From Amycolatopsis taiwanensis DSM 45107 (GTDB lineage Bacteria > Actinomycetota > Actinomycetes > Mycobacteriales > Pseudonocardiaceae), in the NCBI RefSeq assembly GCF_000519205.1, contig NZ_JAFB01000024.1, positions 158,659 to 195,864 on the forward strand: 37,206 bases of DNA, written 5' to 3'. Positions 23,408 to 31,635 of the stretch are shown here, piece by piece (positions within the stretch are counted from its first letter, which is position 1; every line of letters starts with the position of its first letter). Both the position numbers and the translations under genes were made by a program. Below the pieces are notes generated by a model that did no database searches, was not told where the DNA came from, and saw nothing but the letters and a program-made list of their open reading frames with translations.

Positions 23408-24463
23408 ATGGACGAGCGCACGATGCTGGCCTACCGAGTCACCGGCTGGGGCGGCCCGGCCCAGTTGCGAGAGGTTCCGGTGCCCCGACCCGGACCGGGA
23501 CAGGTGCTGGTGCGGGTCGCCGGGTGCGGGCTGTGCCGGTCGGATCTGGGCATGATGCGGATGCCGGCGTCCAGGGGCCAGGCGCTCGGCTGGAGTATGC
23601 CGTTCACGCTCGGGCACGAGACGGCAGGCCGGGTGGCGGCGATCGGCTCGGCGGCCGCGGTCGACCTCGCCGAGGGCGACGCGGTAGCACTGGTCGCGGC
23701 AGCGTCCTGCGGCCGGTGCCGGTACTGCGTCGCCGGACAGGACAACGCGTGCCCAGCCAGCGCGACCGGCCGGGGTTATGGTCGCGACGGGGGCTTGGCG
23801 CCGTATGTGCTCGTCGGGGACCCGCGCGATCTCGTTCCGTTGGGGGACCTCGCGCCGGAGTCGGCAGGGCCCCTCACCGATGCGGGGTCGACCGCGTATC
23901 ACGGCGTGCGCCGCATCCGGCCCCGGCTCCTGCCCGAGGCGACCGCGGTCGTCCTCGGTGCCGGCGGGTTGGGTGGTTTCGCGGTGCAGTTCTTGCGGGT
24001 GCTCGGGGCGGCGCGGGTGATCGCGGTGGACGTGTCGGCCGACCGGCGCGACCGGGCCGTCGAACTCGGTGCGCACGAGGCGATCGACGGTGTCGACGAG
24101 TCGACGGTGGAGGCGCTCCGTGAGCGTACGGGTGGTGCCGGAGCCGACGCGGTGCTGGACTTCGTCGGCACGGACGTGACGATCGGCTGTGGGCTCGGCG
24201 CGCTCGCGCCGGGTGGCGCTTTCGGCCTGGTCGGTTCGGCCGGCGGGGGCTTGCGCGGGAACTGGTTTTCCGGGCTGCCGCGGGACGGGGAGGTGTTCAC
24301 CTTCCAGGGATCCGATATCAGCGACACCCGTGCCGTGGTCGCACTGGCCCGGTCGGGAATGATCAGCAACCGGGTGGAGACCTTCGCGCTGGAAGACGTC
24401 GGCGAGGCGTATCGCCGGCTCGCCGAGGGATCGGTGCCCGGACGTGCGGTGGTCAATCCCTGA
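23408..24463 (+). CDS. Zinc-dependent alcohol dehydrogenase (MDR family)
   Basis: 351-residue medium-chain dehydrogenase. Catalytic zinc ligands are in GCGLCRSD and LGHETAGRV; four structural-zinc cysteines are in CGRCRYCVAGQDNAC; GAGGLGGFA is the NAD motif. ATG 23408 has GGGAGG 6 nt upstream. It is divergent from the FadD gene with shared operators. It probably oxidises an alcohol of the steroid pathway; the substrate cannot be told from sequence. After its stop, 24464-24630 holds an open stretch ending at 24597 (LITIEPDWAKLLDFETTLP...) with no start codon or recognised family. Confidence 0.84.
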   Translation: MDERTMLAYRVTGWGGPAQLREVPVPRPGPGQVLVRVAGCGLCRSDLGMMRMPASRGQALGWSMPFTLGHETAGRVAAIGSAAAVDLAEGDAVALVAAASCGRCRYCVAGQDNACPASATGRGYGRDGGLAPYVLVGDPRDLVPLGDLAPESAGPLTDAGSTAYHGVRRIRPRLLPEATAVVLGAGGLGGFAVQFLRVLGAARVIAVDVSADRRDRAVELGAHEAIDGVDESTVEALRERTGGAGADAVLDFVGTDVTIGCGLGALAPGGAFGLVGSAGGGLRGNWFSGLPRDGEVFTFQGSDISDTRAVVALARSGMISNRVETFALEDVGEAYRRLAEGSVPGRAVVNP

Positions 24464-24630
24464 GAGCTGTTGGAGAGCACCAGCTGGTCCTGATCACGAT
24501 CGAGCCGGACTGGGCGAAGCTGCTGGACTTCGAGACCACCCTCCCCAGGTCCGTCGAGGAACTCGTGCTGGCACGCCAGGGCACGGCACGGAGTTGATCC
24601 GGAGGCGCCACGGGCAAGTCGAGGAGGACT

Positions 24631-25467
24631 TCAGGGCGCGGTCAGGAACTCGGCGAGGAGAGCCTCGAACGCTTCCTTGCGCTCCACCTGGGCCCAATGG
24701 CCGCAGTTGGCGAAGATGTGCAGGTCGGCGTTCGGCATGCGCCGGGTGGCGAAGAACGCTCCCTCGAGCGGCAGCATCCGGTCGTCGCGACCCCAGGTCA
24801 CCAGCGTCCGGTGGGAAATCCGTCCGGTCCGTGTCCACATCGGACCATGAGCAGACGGTTTCCCGAGGCTGGCGAAGACGTTGCGCATCCTCTTGATCGC
24901 GCCGGGAGCGAGCGCGCGTTCGGTGCGCTCCCGGATGACGTCCTCCGGCACACTCGCCGGGTTGGAGACCATGGTGTCCACCCAGGCGCGCATCGCGGCC
25001 TCGGACGGCGAGGACATGAAGTCGAACAACCGCCGGGCGCCTTCGGACACCGGCGGTGAGAAGATCTCGGCCGCGATCCCGCCCGGCCCCATCAGCACCA
25101 TCCGGTCGACCCGTTCCGGATGGGCGAACGCGGTTTCGAGCGCGACGAATCCGCCCATGGAGTTGCCGACCAGGTGCGCCTTGTCGACCCCGAGATCGGC
25201 CAGCAGCGACACGACCGCCTCGGCCGCGTGCTCCGGATACGGCTTGGTGTGAGGCACTTCGGGGCTGTCGCCGAAGCCGGGCATGTCCACCACGATCGTC
25301 CGGAACGTGCGGGCGAGTACGGGGAGGTTCGCCGCGTAGTTCGACATCCCGGACACCCCCGGCCCGGAGCCGTGCAGCATCACCAGCACCGGACCGGACC
25401 CCGCCTCCCGGTAGACCAGCTCGTAGGCGCCGCGACTGATCTTCGGCGCGATTTCGACCGTCGTCAT
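24631..25467 (-). CDS. HsaD/MhpC-like alpha/beta hydrolase (second copy)
   Basis: 278 residues, clearly paralogous to the HsaD at 16150-17025. The nucleophile S103 is in GNSMGGFVALE, the acid in WGRDDRMLP, the base in NCGHWAQVE, and LVMLHGSGPGVSGMSNY carries the oxyanion segment. ATG 25467 has GGAAGG upstream; ATG 25482 would add five residues. It is divergent from the KstD-like gene, with a TAGCGT -10 at 25521-25516. It may cleave a different C-C bond or a differently substituted meta-cleavage product, as expected if the locus handles more than one steroid. Confidence 0.83.
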   Translation of the reverse strand: MTTVEIAPKISRGAYELVYREAGSGPVLVMLHGSGPGVSGMSNYAANLPVLARTFRTIVVDMPGFGDSPEVPHTKPYPEHAAEAVVSLLADLGVDKAHLVGNSMGGFVALETAFAHPERVDRMVLMGPGGIAAEIFSPPVSEGARRLFDFMSSPSEAAMRAWVDTMVSNPASVPEDVIRERTERALAPGAIKRMRNVFASLGKPSAHGPMWTRTGRISHRTLVTWGRDDRMLPLEGAFFATRRMPNADLHIFANCGHWAQVERKEAFEALLAEFLTAP

Positions 25468-25501
25468 CGGCTGCCTTCCCATGCTCCATCGGTGGTACGG
25501 A

Positions 25502-25603
25502 TAGCGTTCCCGCGAACGCTAACGAATCCGCGGAGCAGGCGGCGAGCCGTCTTCCCGCTCACCGGGATGCCCGGTAGTCGCAGTGAGACAAGCTCCCTAG
25601 CGT
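25502..25603. promoter_or_regulatory. Divergent promoter of hydrolase and KstD genes
   Basis: The cluster palindrome TCCCGCTCACCGGGA lies at 25553-25567. TAGCGT follows on both strands: 25598-25603 plus (31 bp) and 25521-25516 minus (32 bp). The minus -10 lies in a further perfect inverted repeat, TAGCGTTC-CCGC-GAACGCTA (25502-25521), which could be a repressor site over the hydrolase promoter. Confidence 0.65.
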
Positions 25604-25630
25604 CGGCTCCGTCGTAGCCCGATTCAGTGC

Positions 25631-25644
25631 GCCAAGCGCTTGGT
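25631..25644. promoter_or_regulatory. KstR2-type site in the KstD leader
   Basis: GCCAAGCGCTTGGT holds CAAG-CG-CTTG within the 12-bp palindrome CCAAGCGCTTGG and differs from AnCAAGnnCTTGnT only at the first base. It lies between the predicted start site (near 25610) and ATG 25686, a position suited to a repressor. Confidence 0.55.
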
Positions 25645-25685
25645 TAAATGCCTACCGACCCGGTCCACGCTCCAATGGAGGCCCG

Positions 25686-27383
25686 ATGTCCGTCACCGAA
25701 CCGCTCGCGCCGGCACCCGCTCGCGACACCAGCGTCGACCTGCTCGTGATCGGCTCGGGAACCGGCATGGCCGCCGCGCTCGCGGCCGCCGAGCGCGGGC
25801 TGGACGTGCTGATCGTGGAGAAGACCGATTACGTCGGCGGCTCCACCGCTCGGTCGGGCGGGGCCTTCTGGATCCCGGCGAGCCCGATCCTGGCCGAGAG
25901 CGGGGCCGCCGACTCGCCACAACGGGCCGTGGAGTACACCCGTGCCGCCGTGGGCGATACCGCGCCCGAGGAACGCTGGCAGGCGTTCCTCGACCACGGC
26001 CCGCAGACCGTGGAGATGCTGCGACGGACCACCCCGCTGAAGTTCTTCTGGGCCAAGGGATATTCGGACTACCACCCGGAGCTGCCCGGCGGGTCGGCCG
26101 TCGGCCGGACCTGCGAGAGCCGCCCCTTCGACGCCTCGGTGCTGGGAGCCCAGCGACGTCGCCTGCGCCCGGGGCTGCTCAAGGCGCCGGTGCCGATGCC
26201 GGTCACGGGCGCCGACTACAAGTGGATGAACCTCCTGACGCGGGCGCCGCTGCGTGCCCTCCCGCGGGTGCTCCGCCGCGCGGCGCAAGGGATCGGCGGG
26301 CTCGCAGTCGGCCGCGAGTACCTCGCCGGGGGCCAGGCACTGGCCGCGGGCCTCTACGCCGGCGTGCTGCGCGCCGGGATTCCGGTGTGGACGCGCACCG
26401 CGCTGACCGGCCTGCTCACCGAGGGAGAGACGGTCACCGGCGCGCGGCTGGTGCAGGACGGGCGGGAGGTCACCGTCACCGCCCGGCGCGGCGTTGTGCT
26501 GGCCGCGGGCGGCTTCGACCACGATCTCGCGATGCGGCGCAAGTATCAGCTCGAATCGATCGAGGCGGGCTGGAGTCTGGGCAGCGAGGGCAACACCGGT
26601 GACGCGATCGGCCTCGCCCAGGAGATCGGTGCGGACGTCGCCTGCCTGGACCAGGCGTGGTGGTTCCCGGAGGTGGCCCCGCTGCCCGGCCGCTCGCCGC
26701 AGGTGCTGCTCGCCGAACGGTCGCTGCCCGGGTCGTTCATGGTCGACGGCACCGGGAACCGGTTCGTCAACGAGGCGACCGACTACATGTCCTTCGGTCA
26801 GACGGTGCAGGCCCGCGAGCGGGCCGGTGACCCGGTCGGCACGATGTGGCTGGTCTTCGACCAGGCCTACCGCAATCGGTACGTGTTCGCGGGGTCGCTG
26901 TTCCCGCGGATGCCGATTCCCCCGGCCTGGTTCGAGGCGGGAATCGCGCACCGCGCGGCCACCCCGGGCGAGCTGGCGGAAGCGGTCGGCGTGCCGGTGG
27001 ACGCCTTCACCGGGACCTTCGCCCGGTTCAATGCGTTGGCCGCCACCGGAACCGACCACGACTTCCACCGTGGGGCCAGCGCCTACGACCGCTACTACGG
27101 CGACCCCACCGTCGCCCCGAACCCGAACCTGCGACCGCTGGCGGGAACGCTGTACGCGGTGCGAGTGGTCCTGGGCGACCTGGGCACGTGCGGTGGCTTG
27201 CGAGCGGACCGGCACGGCCGGGTGCTGCGGACGGACGGGACGCCGATGCGCGGGCTGTACGCGTTGGGCAACACGGCCGCGAACGCCTTCGGCCACACCT
27301 ATCCCGGCGCGGGCGCGACGATCGGTCAGGGGCTGGTGTTCGGCACCATCGTCGCCGAGCACGCCGCGCTCGGCGAGGCATGA
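25686..27383 (+). CDS. 3-ketosteroid delta1-dehydrogenase-type flavoprotein (KstD family)
   Basis: 565 residues. The FAD motif GSGTGMAAALAAAERG at 23-38, GGSTARSGGAFWIP, GYSDYHPELPGG (Y126 and Y129), NRFVNEATDYMSF, the late tyrosine Y490 in TLYAVRVVLGDLGTCGG, and GLYALGNTAANAFGHTYPGAGATIGQGL are typical of KstD and related ketosteroid dehydrogenases; tyrosines at similar places are catalytic in Rhodococcus KstD1. It would introduce a ring A double bond, needed for opening of ring B. Whether it acts at delta1 or on 5alpha-steroids at delta4 cannot be decided here. ATG 25686; the SDR gene follows after 9 bp. Confidence 0.86.
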   Translation: MSVTEPLAPAPARDTSVDLLVIGSGTGMAAALAAAERGLDVLIVEKTDYVGGSTARSGGAFWIPASPILAESGAADSPQRAVEYTRAAVGDTAPEERWQAFLDHGPQTVEMLRRTTPLKFFWAKGYSDYHPELPGGSAVGRTCESRPFDASVLGAQRRRLRPGLLKAPVPMPVTGADYKWMNLLTRAPLRALPRVLRRAAQGIGGLAVGREYLAGGQALAAGLYAGVLRAGIPVWTRTALTGLLTEGETVTGARLVQDGREVTVTARRGVVLAAGGFDHDLAMRRKYQLESIEAGWSLGSEGNTGDAIGLAQEIGADVACLDQAWWFPEVAPLPGRSPQVLLAERSLPGSFMVDGTGNRFVNEATDYMSFGQTVQARERAGDPVGTMWLVFDQAYRNRYVFAGSLFPRMPIPPAWFEAGIAHRAATPGELAEAVGVPVDAFTGTFARFNALAATGTDHDFHRGASAYDRYYGDPTVAPNPNLRPLAGTLYAVRVVLGDLGTCGGLRADRHGRVLRTDGTPMRGLYALGNTAANAFGHTYPGAGATIGQGLVFGTIVAEHAALGEA

Positions 27384-27392
27384 GGAGCGACC

Positions 27393-28253
27393 ATGGCGAC
27401 CCAGCAGGAATTGTTCGGCGGCGGGATCGCCGTCGTGACCGGGTCCGGTTCCGGGATCGGCGAGGGCCTTGCCCACCATCTTGCCGAGCGGCTCGGGATG
27501 ACGGTCGTGGTGGCCGATATCGACGGGGCCGCGGCCGAGCGGGTAGCGGGTGCTCTCGGCGCACCGGGACGGGGCGTGCCCTACCAGGTCGACGTGCGGG
27601 ACGCCAACCGCGTGGCCGAACTCGCCCGCTGGGTACGCGCCGAACTCGGCCCCGTGCGGCTTCTGGTGCTCAACGCCGGGCTGGAGCAGTTCGGCTACGT
27701 CTGGGACACCCCGGTCGCGCAGTGGGAGCGGCTGGTCGACGTCAACATCAACGGTGTCTTCACCGGAGTCAGGGCGTTCCTGCCCAGCATGATCGCCGAT
27801 GAGGGGCGCAGCCATCTGCTCGTGATGGCGTCGATCGGGTCGGTCGTTTCCGTCCCGCTACAGGCTGGGTACGTGATGAGCAAGCACGCCGTGCTCGGTC
27901 TCACCGAATGCCTCCACCAGGAGATCGGGCTCGTCGGCGCGGACGTGTCGGTGGCCGCCGTCCTGCCCGGCGCGGTCGAGTCGAACATCTTTTCCAGCGC
28001 CGGGGGCGTCGAAGAGGGCGACGTCGATGCCGCGGAGCGGCAGCGGCGGGCAATGCTCGCGGTGCACGAGCGCGCGATCACGCCCGCCGAGGCCGCCGAG
28101 ACGATCATGGAACAGGCGGCGCAGGGCGAGTTCTACATCGTGACCCAGCCCGAAATGGTGTTGAAGGCGATGGCGGACCGAGCCACCCAACTGGCCGGCC
28201 GCCGGCCGCCCGCGCCGTTCCGCAGCAGGTTCGCCGGGAACGCCTCCCGCTGA
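27393..28253 (+). CDS. Short-chain dehydrogenase/reductase
   Basis: 286 residues. TGSGSGIGEG near residue 16, LNAGLEQFG (LNAG for NNAG), MASIGSVVSVPLQAGYVMSKHAV with YxxxK, and an extended C-terminal part (EFYIVTQPEMVLKAMADRATQL) characteristic of SDRs acting on larger hydrophobic substrates. It is cotranscribed with the KstD-like gene (9 bp gap), which suggests a hydroxysteroid dehydrogenase that makes or uses a ketosteroid. It ends 9 bp before the end of the convergent FadD gene. Confidence 0.82.
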   Translation: MATQQELFGGGIAVVTGSGSGIGEGLAHHLAERLGMTVVVADIDGAAAERVAGALGAPGRGVPYQVDVRDANRVAELARWVRAELGPVRLLVLNAGLEQFGYVWDTPVAQWERLVDVNINGVFTGVRAFLPSMIADEGRSHLLVMASIGSVVSVPLQAGYVMSKHAVLGLTECLHQEIGLVGADVSVAAVLPGAVESNIFSSAGGVEEGDVDAAERQRRAMLAVHERAITPAEAAETIMEQAAQGEFYIVTQPEMVLKAMADRATQLAGRRPPAPFRSRFAGNASR

Positions 28254-28262
28254 GCCGTCGCT

Positions 28263-29864
28263 TCAGCCGGTGGCCTCGGCCAGGCCGGCGTGCCGTGCGC
28301 GCAGGTCCTTCTTGAGGATCTTGCCGCTCGGGTTCTTCGGCAGGGCGTCGGCGAACACCACGTACTTGGGCCGCTTGAAGGAGGCGAGCACTTCGCGGGC
28401 GTGCGCGTCCACCTGCTGCCTGGTCAACTCCACGCCTTCCTTGGGCACGACGACCGCGGTCACGGCCTCGATCCAGTGCGGGTGCGGGACACCGAACACC
28501 GCCACCTCGGCCACGCCGTCGAGCCGGTACAGGGCCTCCTCGACCTCGCGGGAGGCGACGTTCTCCCCGCCTGTTTTGATCATGTCCTTCTTGCGGTCGA
28601 CCACCGTGAGGTAGCCCTGCTCGTCGAACACACCCAGATCGCCGGAGTGAAACCACCCGTTGCGGAAGGCCTCGTCGGTCTTGGCGTCGTCACGGTAGTA
28701 GCCCAGCGCGGCGTGCGGGCTGCGATGCACGATCTCGCCCACCTCGCCCGGTGGGAGCTGCCGGTCGAACTCGTCCACCACGCGGGTTTCCACGTTGAGC
28801 GAGGCCCGGCCGGCCGAACCGGCGCGGGGCAACTGCTCGTGCGGCTGCAGGATCGTGGCCAGCGGAGCCATTTCCGTCTGCCCGTAGAAATTCCACAACC
28901 GCACCTGCGGCAGGCGCCGCTGCAGCTCCCGCAGCACCTCGACCGGCATCGGCGAGGCCCCGTAGTAGCCCTTGCGCAGGCTCGACAGGTCCCGGCTGTC
29001 GAAATCGGGGTGGCGCAGCAGTGAGATCCACACCGTCGGCGGGCAGAACAGCTTGGTGACCTTCTCCCGTTCGATCGTCGCCAATACCGTCGCCGGGTCC
29101 GGTCCGGGCAGGATGATGCTGGTCGCACCGAGATACACGTCCACGGAGAAGAAGCAGTCCAGTTGCGCGCAGTGGTACATCGGCAGCGAGTGGATCTCGA
29201 CGTCGTCCACGCTCATCCCGCCGTCGATCGCGCACGACACGTACTGACTGATCAACGACCGCGACGGCAGCAACACGCCCTTGGGCCGCGACTCCGTGCC
29301 CGAGGTGTACATCAGCCGCAGCGGATCGTCATCGGCCACCAGGACGTCCGGCGCCGCGTCGGAACCCGAGTCGATCCAGGTGTCGACGTCTTCCCAGTCG
29401 CCGGTCGGCGCCGTGCCGGAAAGCGAGATCCACCCCCGCACGCCCCCGCTCAGGCCCGCCGAGACGATCGCCTTCTCGGCGGTGGGGGCGAGCGTGTCCT
29501 CGGTGACCATGCCCGCGGCACCGCAGTGGGTGAGTATGTAGGCGATTTCCTCGGCGCCCAGCATGAAGTTCACCGGTACCAGCACCACGCCGAGGCGCGC
29601 GGCCGCGAAGGCGAGCACGCCGTACTGCCACGAGTTGTGGGACAGGAGCGCGAGCCGGTCGCCCTTCGCCAGGCCCTGGACGGCCAGATTGTTGGCGCAG
29701 CGGTTCACCGCGGCATCGAACTCCGCGAAGGTCACCCGTCGCTCGCCCGCGACGATGGCGAGCTTGTCCGGGTAACGCAGGGCCGTGCGGCGCAACAGAT
29801 CGCCCACGGCGTGCTGGCGGGCCCGGGAGATCGCCCCGCTGACCCGTACGGTGTCCTCGCTCAT
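28263..29864 (-). CDS. Acyl-CoA synthetase (FadD17/FadD19-like)
   Basis: 533 residues. P-loop LMYTSGTESRPKGVLLP, NFYGQTEMAPLATIL, GWFHSGDLGVFDEQGYLTVVDRKKDMIKTGGENV and the catalytic-lysine region KNPSGKILKKDL are present, so unlike the FadD at 21765-23264 this one is complete. ATG 29864 has GAGAG 4 nt upstream; ATG 29876 would add four residues. It is divergent from the 2-oxoacid oxidoreductase operon; the shared palindrome shows no -10 on this side. Mycobacterial relatives activate steroid side-chain acids. Confidence 0.86.
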   Translation of the reverse strand: MSEDTVRVSGAISRARQHAVGDLLRRTALRYPDKLAIVAGERRVTFAEFDAAVNRCANNLAVQGLAKGDRLALLSHNSWQYGVLAFAAARLGVVLVPVNFMLGAEEIAYILTHCGAAGMVTEDTLAPTAEKAIVSAGLSGGVRGWISLSGTAPTGDWEDVDTWIDSGSDAAPDVLVADDDPLRLMYTSGTESRPKGVLLPSRSLISQYVSCAIDGGMSVDDVEIHSLPMYHCAQLDCFFSVDVYLGATSIILPGPDPATVLATIEREKVTKLFCPPTVWISLLRHPDFDSRDLSSLRKGYYGASPMPVEVLRELQRRLPQVRLWNFYGQTEMAPLATILQPHEQLPRAGSAGRASLNVETRVVDEFDRQLPPGEVGEIVHRSPHAALGYYRDDAKTDEAFRNGWFHSGDLGVFDEQGYLTVVDRKKDMIKTGGENVASREVEEALYRLDGVAEVAVFGVPHPHWIEAVTAVVVPKEGVELTRQQVDAHAREVLASFKRPKYVVFADALPKNPSGKILKKDLRARHAGLAEATG

Positions 29865-29922
29865 GTGCTCTCGCATTCGTCGGGAGTGCCGGAAGTGCTT
29901 CGAGTATCGACCCGGACCATAT

Positions 29923-29973
29923 TCCCGCTCACCGGGAGTGTGGATGGGTTCGGTGGGGTTGCGCTCGTAGCCT
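29923..29973 (+). promoter_or_regulatory. 2-oxoacid:ferredoxin oxidoreductase promoter: cluster palindrome plus -10
   Basis: TCCCGCTCACCGGGA (29923-29937) is identical to the copy at 25553. TAGCCT (29968-29973) begins 31 bp from its edge. Transcription would start at about 29980-29981, the ATG of the gamma subunit, and no SD is visible, so the mRNA is probably leaderless. Confidence 0.65.
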
Positions 29974-29980
29974 GCCTGAC

Positions 29981-30547
29981 ATGAGTGGCCCGGAGACAGC
30001 GGTCGTCATCTTCGGCATCGGAGGCCAGGGTGTGCAGCTCATCGGCAAGACGCTGGCGCTGGCCGCGACCGATGCCGGCAAGCACGCGATGCTGGCCGCG
30101 GACTACGGCGGGGAGATGCGGGGCGGGCCGTCGAACGCCTCGGTGGTGATCGGGGCCGCGCCGCTGCGGGCCCTGCCCATCCTGCCTGCGGTGGATGCGG
30201 CGATCGTGGCCAACCACAAGTTCAGTGGCGTGGTGCCCGAACGGCTGCGGCCCGGCGGGCTGCTGCTGCTCAACAGCTCCATTGTGGACGCCACCGCCGC
30301 CGGCGAAACGCACCGGGTCGTCGAGGTGCCGGCCACCGGGATGGCCACGGAGCTGGGTGCGCCGCAGGCGGCCGGGTTCATCCTGCTCGGCGCGTTCGCC
30401 GGCCTCACCGGTCTGGTGGACCACGATCACCTCGTGGCGGCGATGACGTCGCTGTTGCCGCCCTACCGGCGTCAGCACGCGGCGACGAACGCAGCGGCGC
30501 TGAAGGCCGGTGCGGCCGCGGTCGCCGGCGCGGGGGCGGCGATATGA
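29981..30547 (+). CDS. 2-oxoacid:acceptor oxidoreductase, gamma subunit
   Basis: 188 residues, POR gamma domain: VVIFGIGGQGVQLIGKTLALAATDAG at the start, DYGGEMRGGPSNASVVIG and NHKFSGVVPERLRPGGLLLLNSS. It is one of four subunits of a CoA-dependent, thiamine-diphosphate 2-oxoacid:ferredoxin oxidoreductase. Its 3' end overlaps the alpha start by 4 nt (ATGA). The four genes lie in the order gamma-alpha-beta-delta. Confidence 0.87.
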   Translation: MSGPETAVVIFGIGGQGVQLIGKTLALAATDAGKHAMLAADYGGEMRGGPSNASVVIGAAPLRALPILPAVDAAIVANHKFSGVVPERLRPGGLLLLNSSIVDATAAGETHRVVEVPATGMATELGAPQAAGFILLGAFAGLTGLVDHDHLVAAMTSLLPPYRRQHAATNAAALKAGAAAVAGAGAAI

Positions 30548-31635
30548 CGGCGGAGACGACCGGGCTTCGGTTGATGGAGGGTGCCGCCGCGATCGGGGAG
30601 TCCGCGATCCTGGCCGGGTGCCGGTTCTTCGCCGGCTATCCGATGTCGCCGTTCACGGCGTTGCTGGAGCACATGTCCAAGGCGCTGCCGGCCGCCGGTG
30701 GCGTGTGCATCAACGCCGAGAGCGAAATCGAGGGCGTCAACATGGCGCTGGGCGCGGGCGCGACCGGTGCCCGCGCCGCGACGGGGTCGTGCGGGCAGGG
30801 GATCGCGCTCATGCAGGAGGCCATCGCGGAGGCCGCGCTCAACGAGACGCCGATGGTCGTGTTCAACATGGCCCGCAACCAGCAGGACTACTTCCAGGCC
30901 ACGCGCGGCGGCGGCTGGGGCGACTACCGCACGATCACGCTGGCGCCCAAGGACATTCCGGAAGCCGTGGAGCACACCCAGCTGCTGTTCCATCTCGCCG
31001 AGCTGCACCGCGGCCCGACGATCCTGTACGGCGATCCGTTGCTGGCGCAGACCAGAGTGGGCGTGCATCTGCGGCGCATCGAGTTCGGCGAGCTACCGCC
31101 GCGGGACTGGGCGCTGGACGGCACGACCGGCGGCAGCGGGCACTCCCGTCAGGTCTGGACCTGGGCGATGGGCAAGGCCACCGACCCGGGCCCCGGCCCC
31201 GACCGGCACTGGCGCGACGTCGCCGCGAAGTTCGATCGGATCGCCGAAACCGAGCAGCGCAGCGAAAGTGGGTACGTCGAGGACGCGGACACCGTGGTGG
31301 TTTCTTTCGGGAGCGCGGCGAAGTTCGTGGAGTACGTCGTCGAGGAATTGCGTGCCGAAGGCCATCGGATCGGCTGGTTCCGGCCGATCACGCTGTGGCC
31401 GTTTCCGGGGCCGGCGCTGGCGGCGGCCACCCGCGGGGCACGCCGGGTGCTCGTCTTCGAGCTCAACGCGGGACAGATGCTGGACGACGTGCGCCAGTAC
31501 GCGCACGACCGGTCGGCCATCCGGTTCATCGGCGGGGTCAGCATCCACGAGTCCGGCCTGGCCTACGGCCCGCTGCTGGACGCGCCGCGCATCCGCGAAC
31601 GCATCCTGGCGGCCGCGGCCGAAGGAGGACGGTAA
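30544..31635 (+). CDS. 2-oxoacid:ferredoxin oxidoreductase, alpha subunit
   Basis: 363 residues. The pyrimidine-binding domain is first: GCRFFAGYPMSPFTALLEHM, NAESEIEGVNMALGAGATGARAATGSCGQGIALMQEAI, then a transketolase C-like domain (VVSFGSAAKFVEYVVEEL, GWFRPITLWPFPGPAL, RVLVFELNAGQML). It resembles the VorA/KorA and indolepyruvate or ketoisovalerate oxidoreductase group; the exact 2-oxoacid cannot be read from sequence. ATG 30544 overlaps the gamma stop, and its own stop overlaps the beta start. Confidence 0.87.
   Translation: MTAETTGLRLMEGAAAIGESAILAGCRFFAGYPMSPFTALLEHMSKALPAAGGVCINAESEIEGVNMALGAGATGARAATGSCGQGIALMQEAIAEAALNETPMVVFNMARNQQDYFQATRGGGWGDYRTITLAPKDIPEAVEHTQLLFHLAELHRGPTILYGDPLLAQTRVGVHLRRIEFGELPPRDWALDGTTGGSGHSRQVWTWAMGKATDPGPGPDRHWRDVAAKFDRIAETEQRSESGYVEDADTVVVSFGSAAKFVEYVVEELRAEGHRIGWFRPITLWPFPGPALAAATRGARRVLVFELNAGQMLDDVRQYAHDRSAIRFIGGVSIHESGLAYGPLLDAPRIRERILAAAAEGGR

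Noticed and set aside
24464..24630. Small plus-strand gene ending at 24597 (LITIEPDWAKLLDFETTLP)
   Set aside because: No start codon with an SD, no recognised family, only about 45 codons; it may be a gene remnant but is not supported.
25644..27815. 723-residue minus-strand open frame
   Set aside because: Antisense to the KstD-like and SDR genes; low-complexity Arg/Gly/His-rich product typical of a GC-rich shadow.
29891..29900. KstR2-like palindrome GAAGTGCTTC
   Set aside because: It has G/C instead of the C/G at the outer half-site positions required by CAAGnnCTTG.
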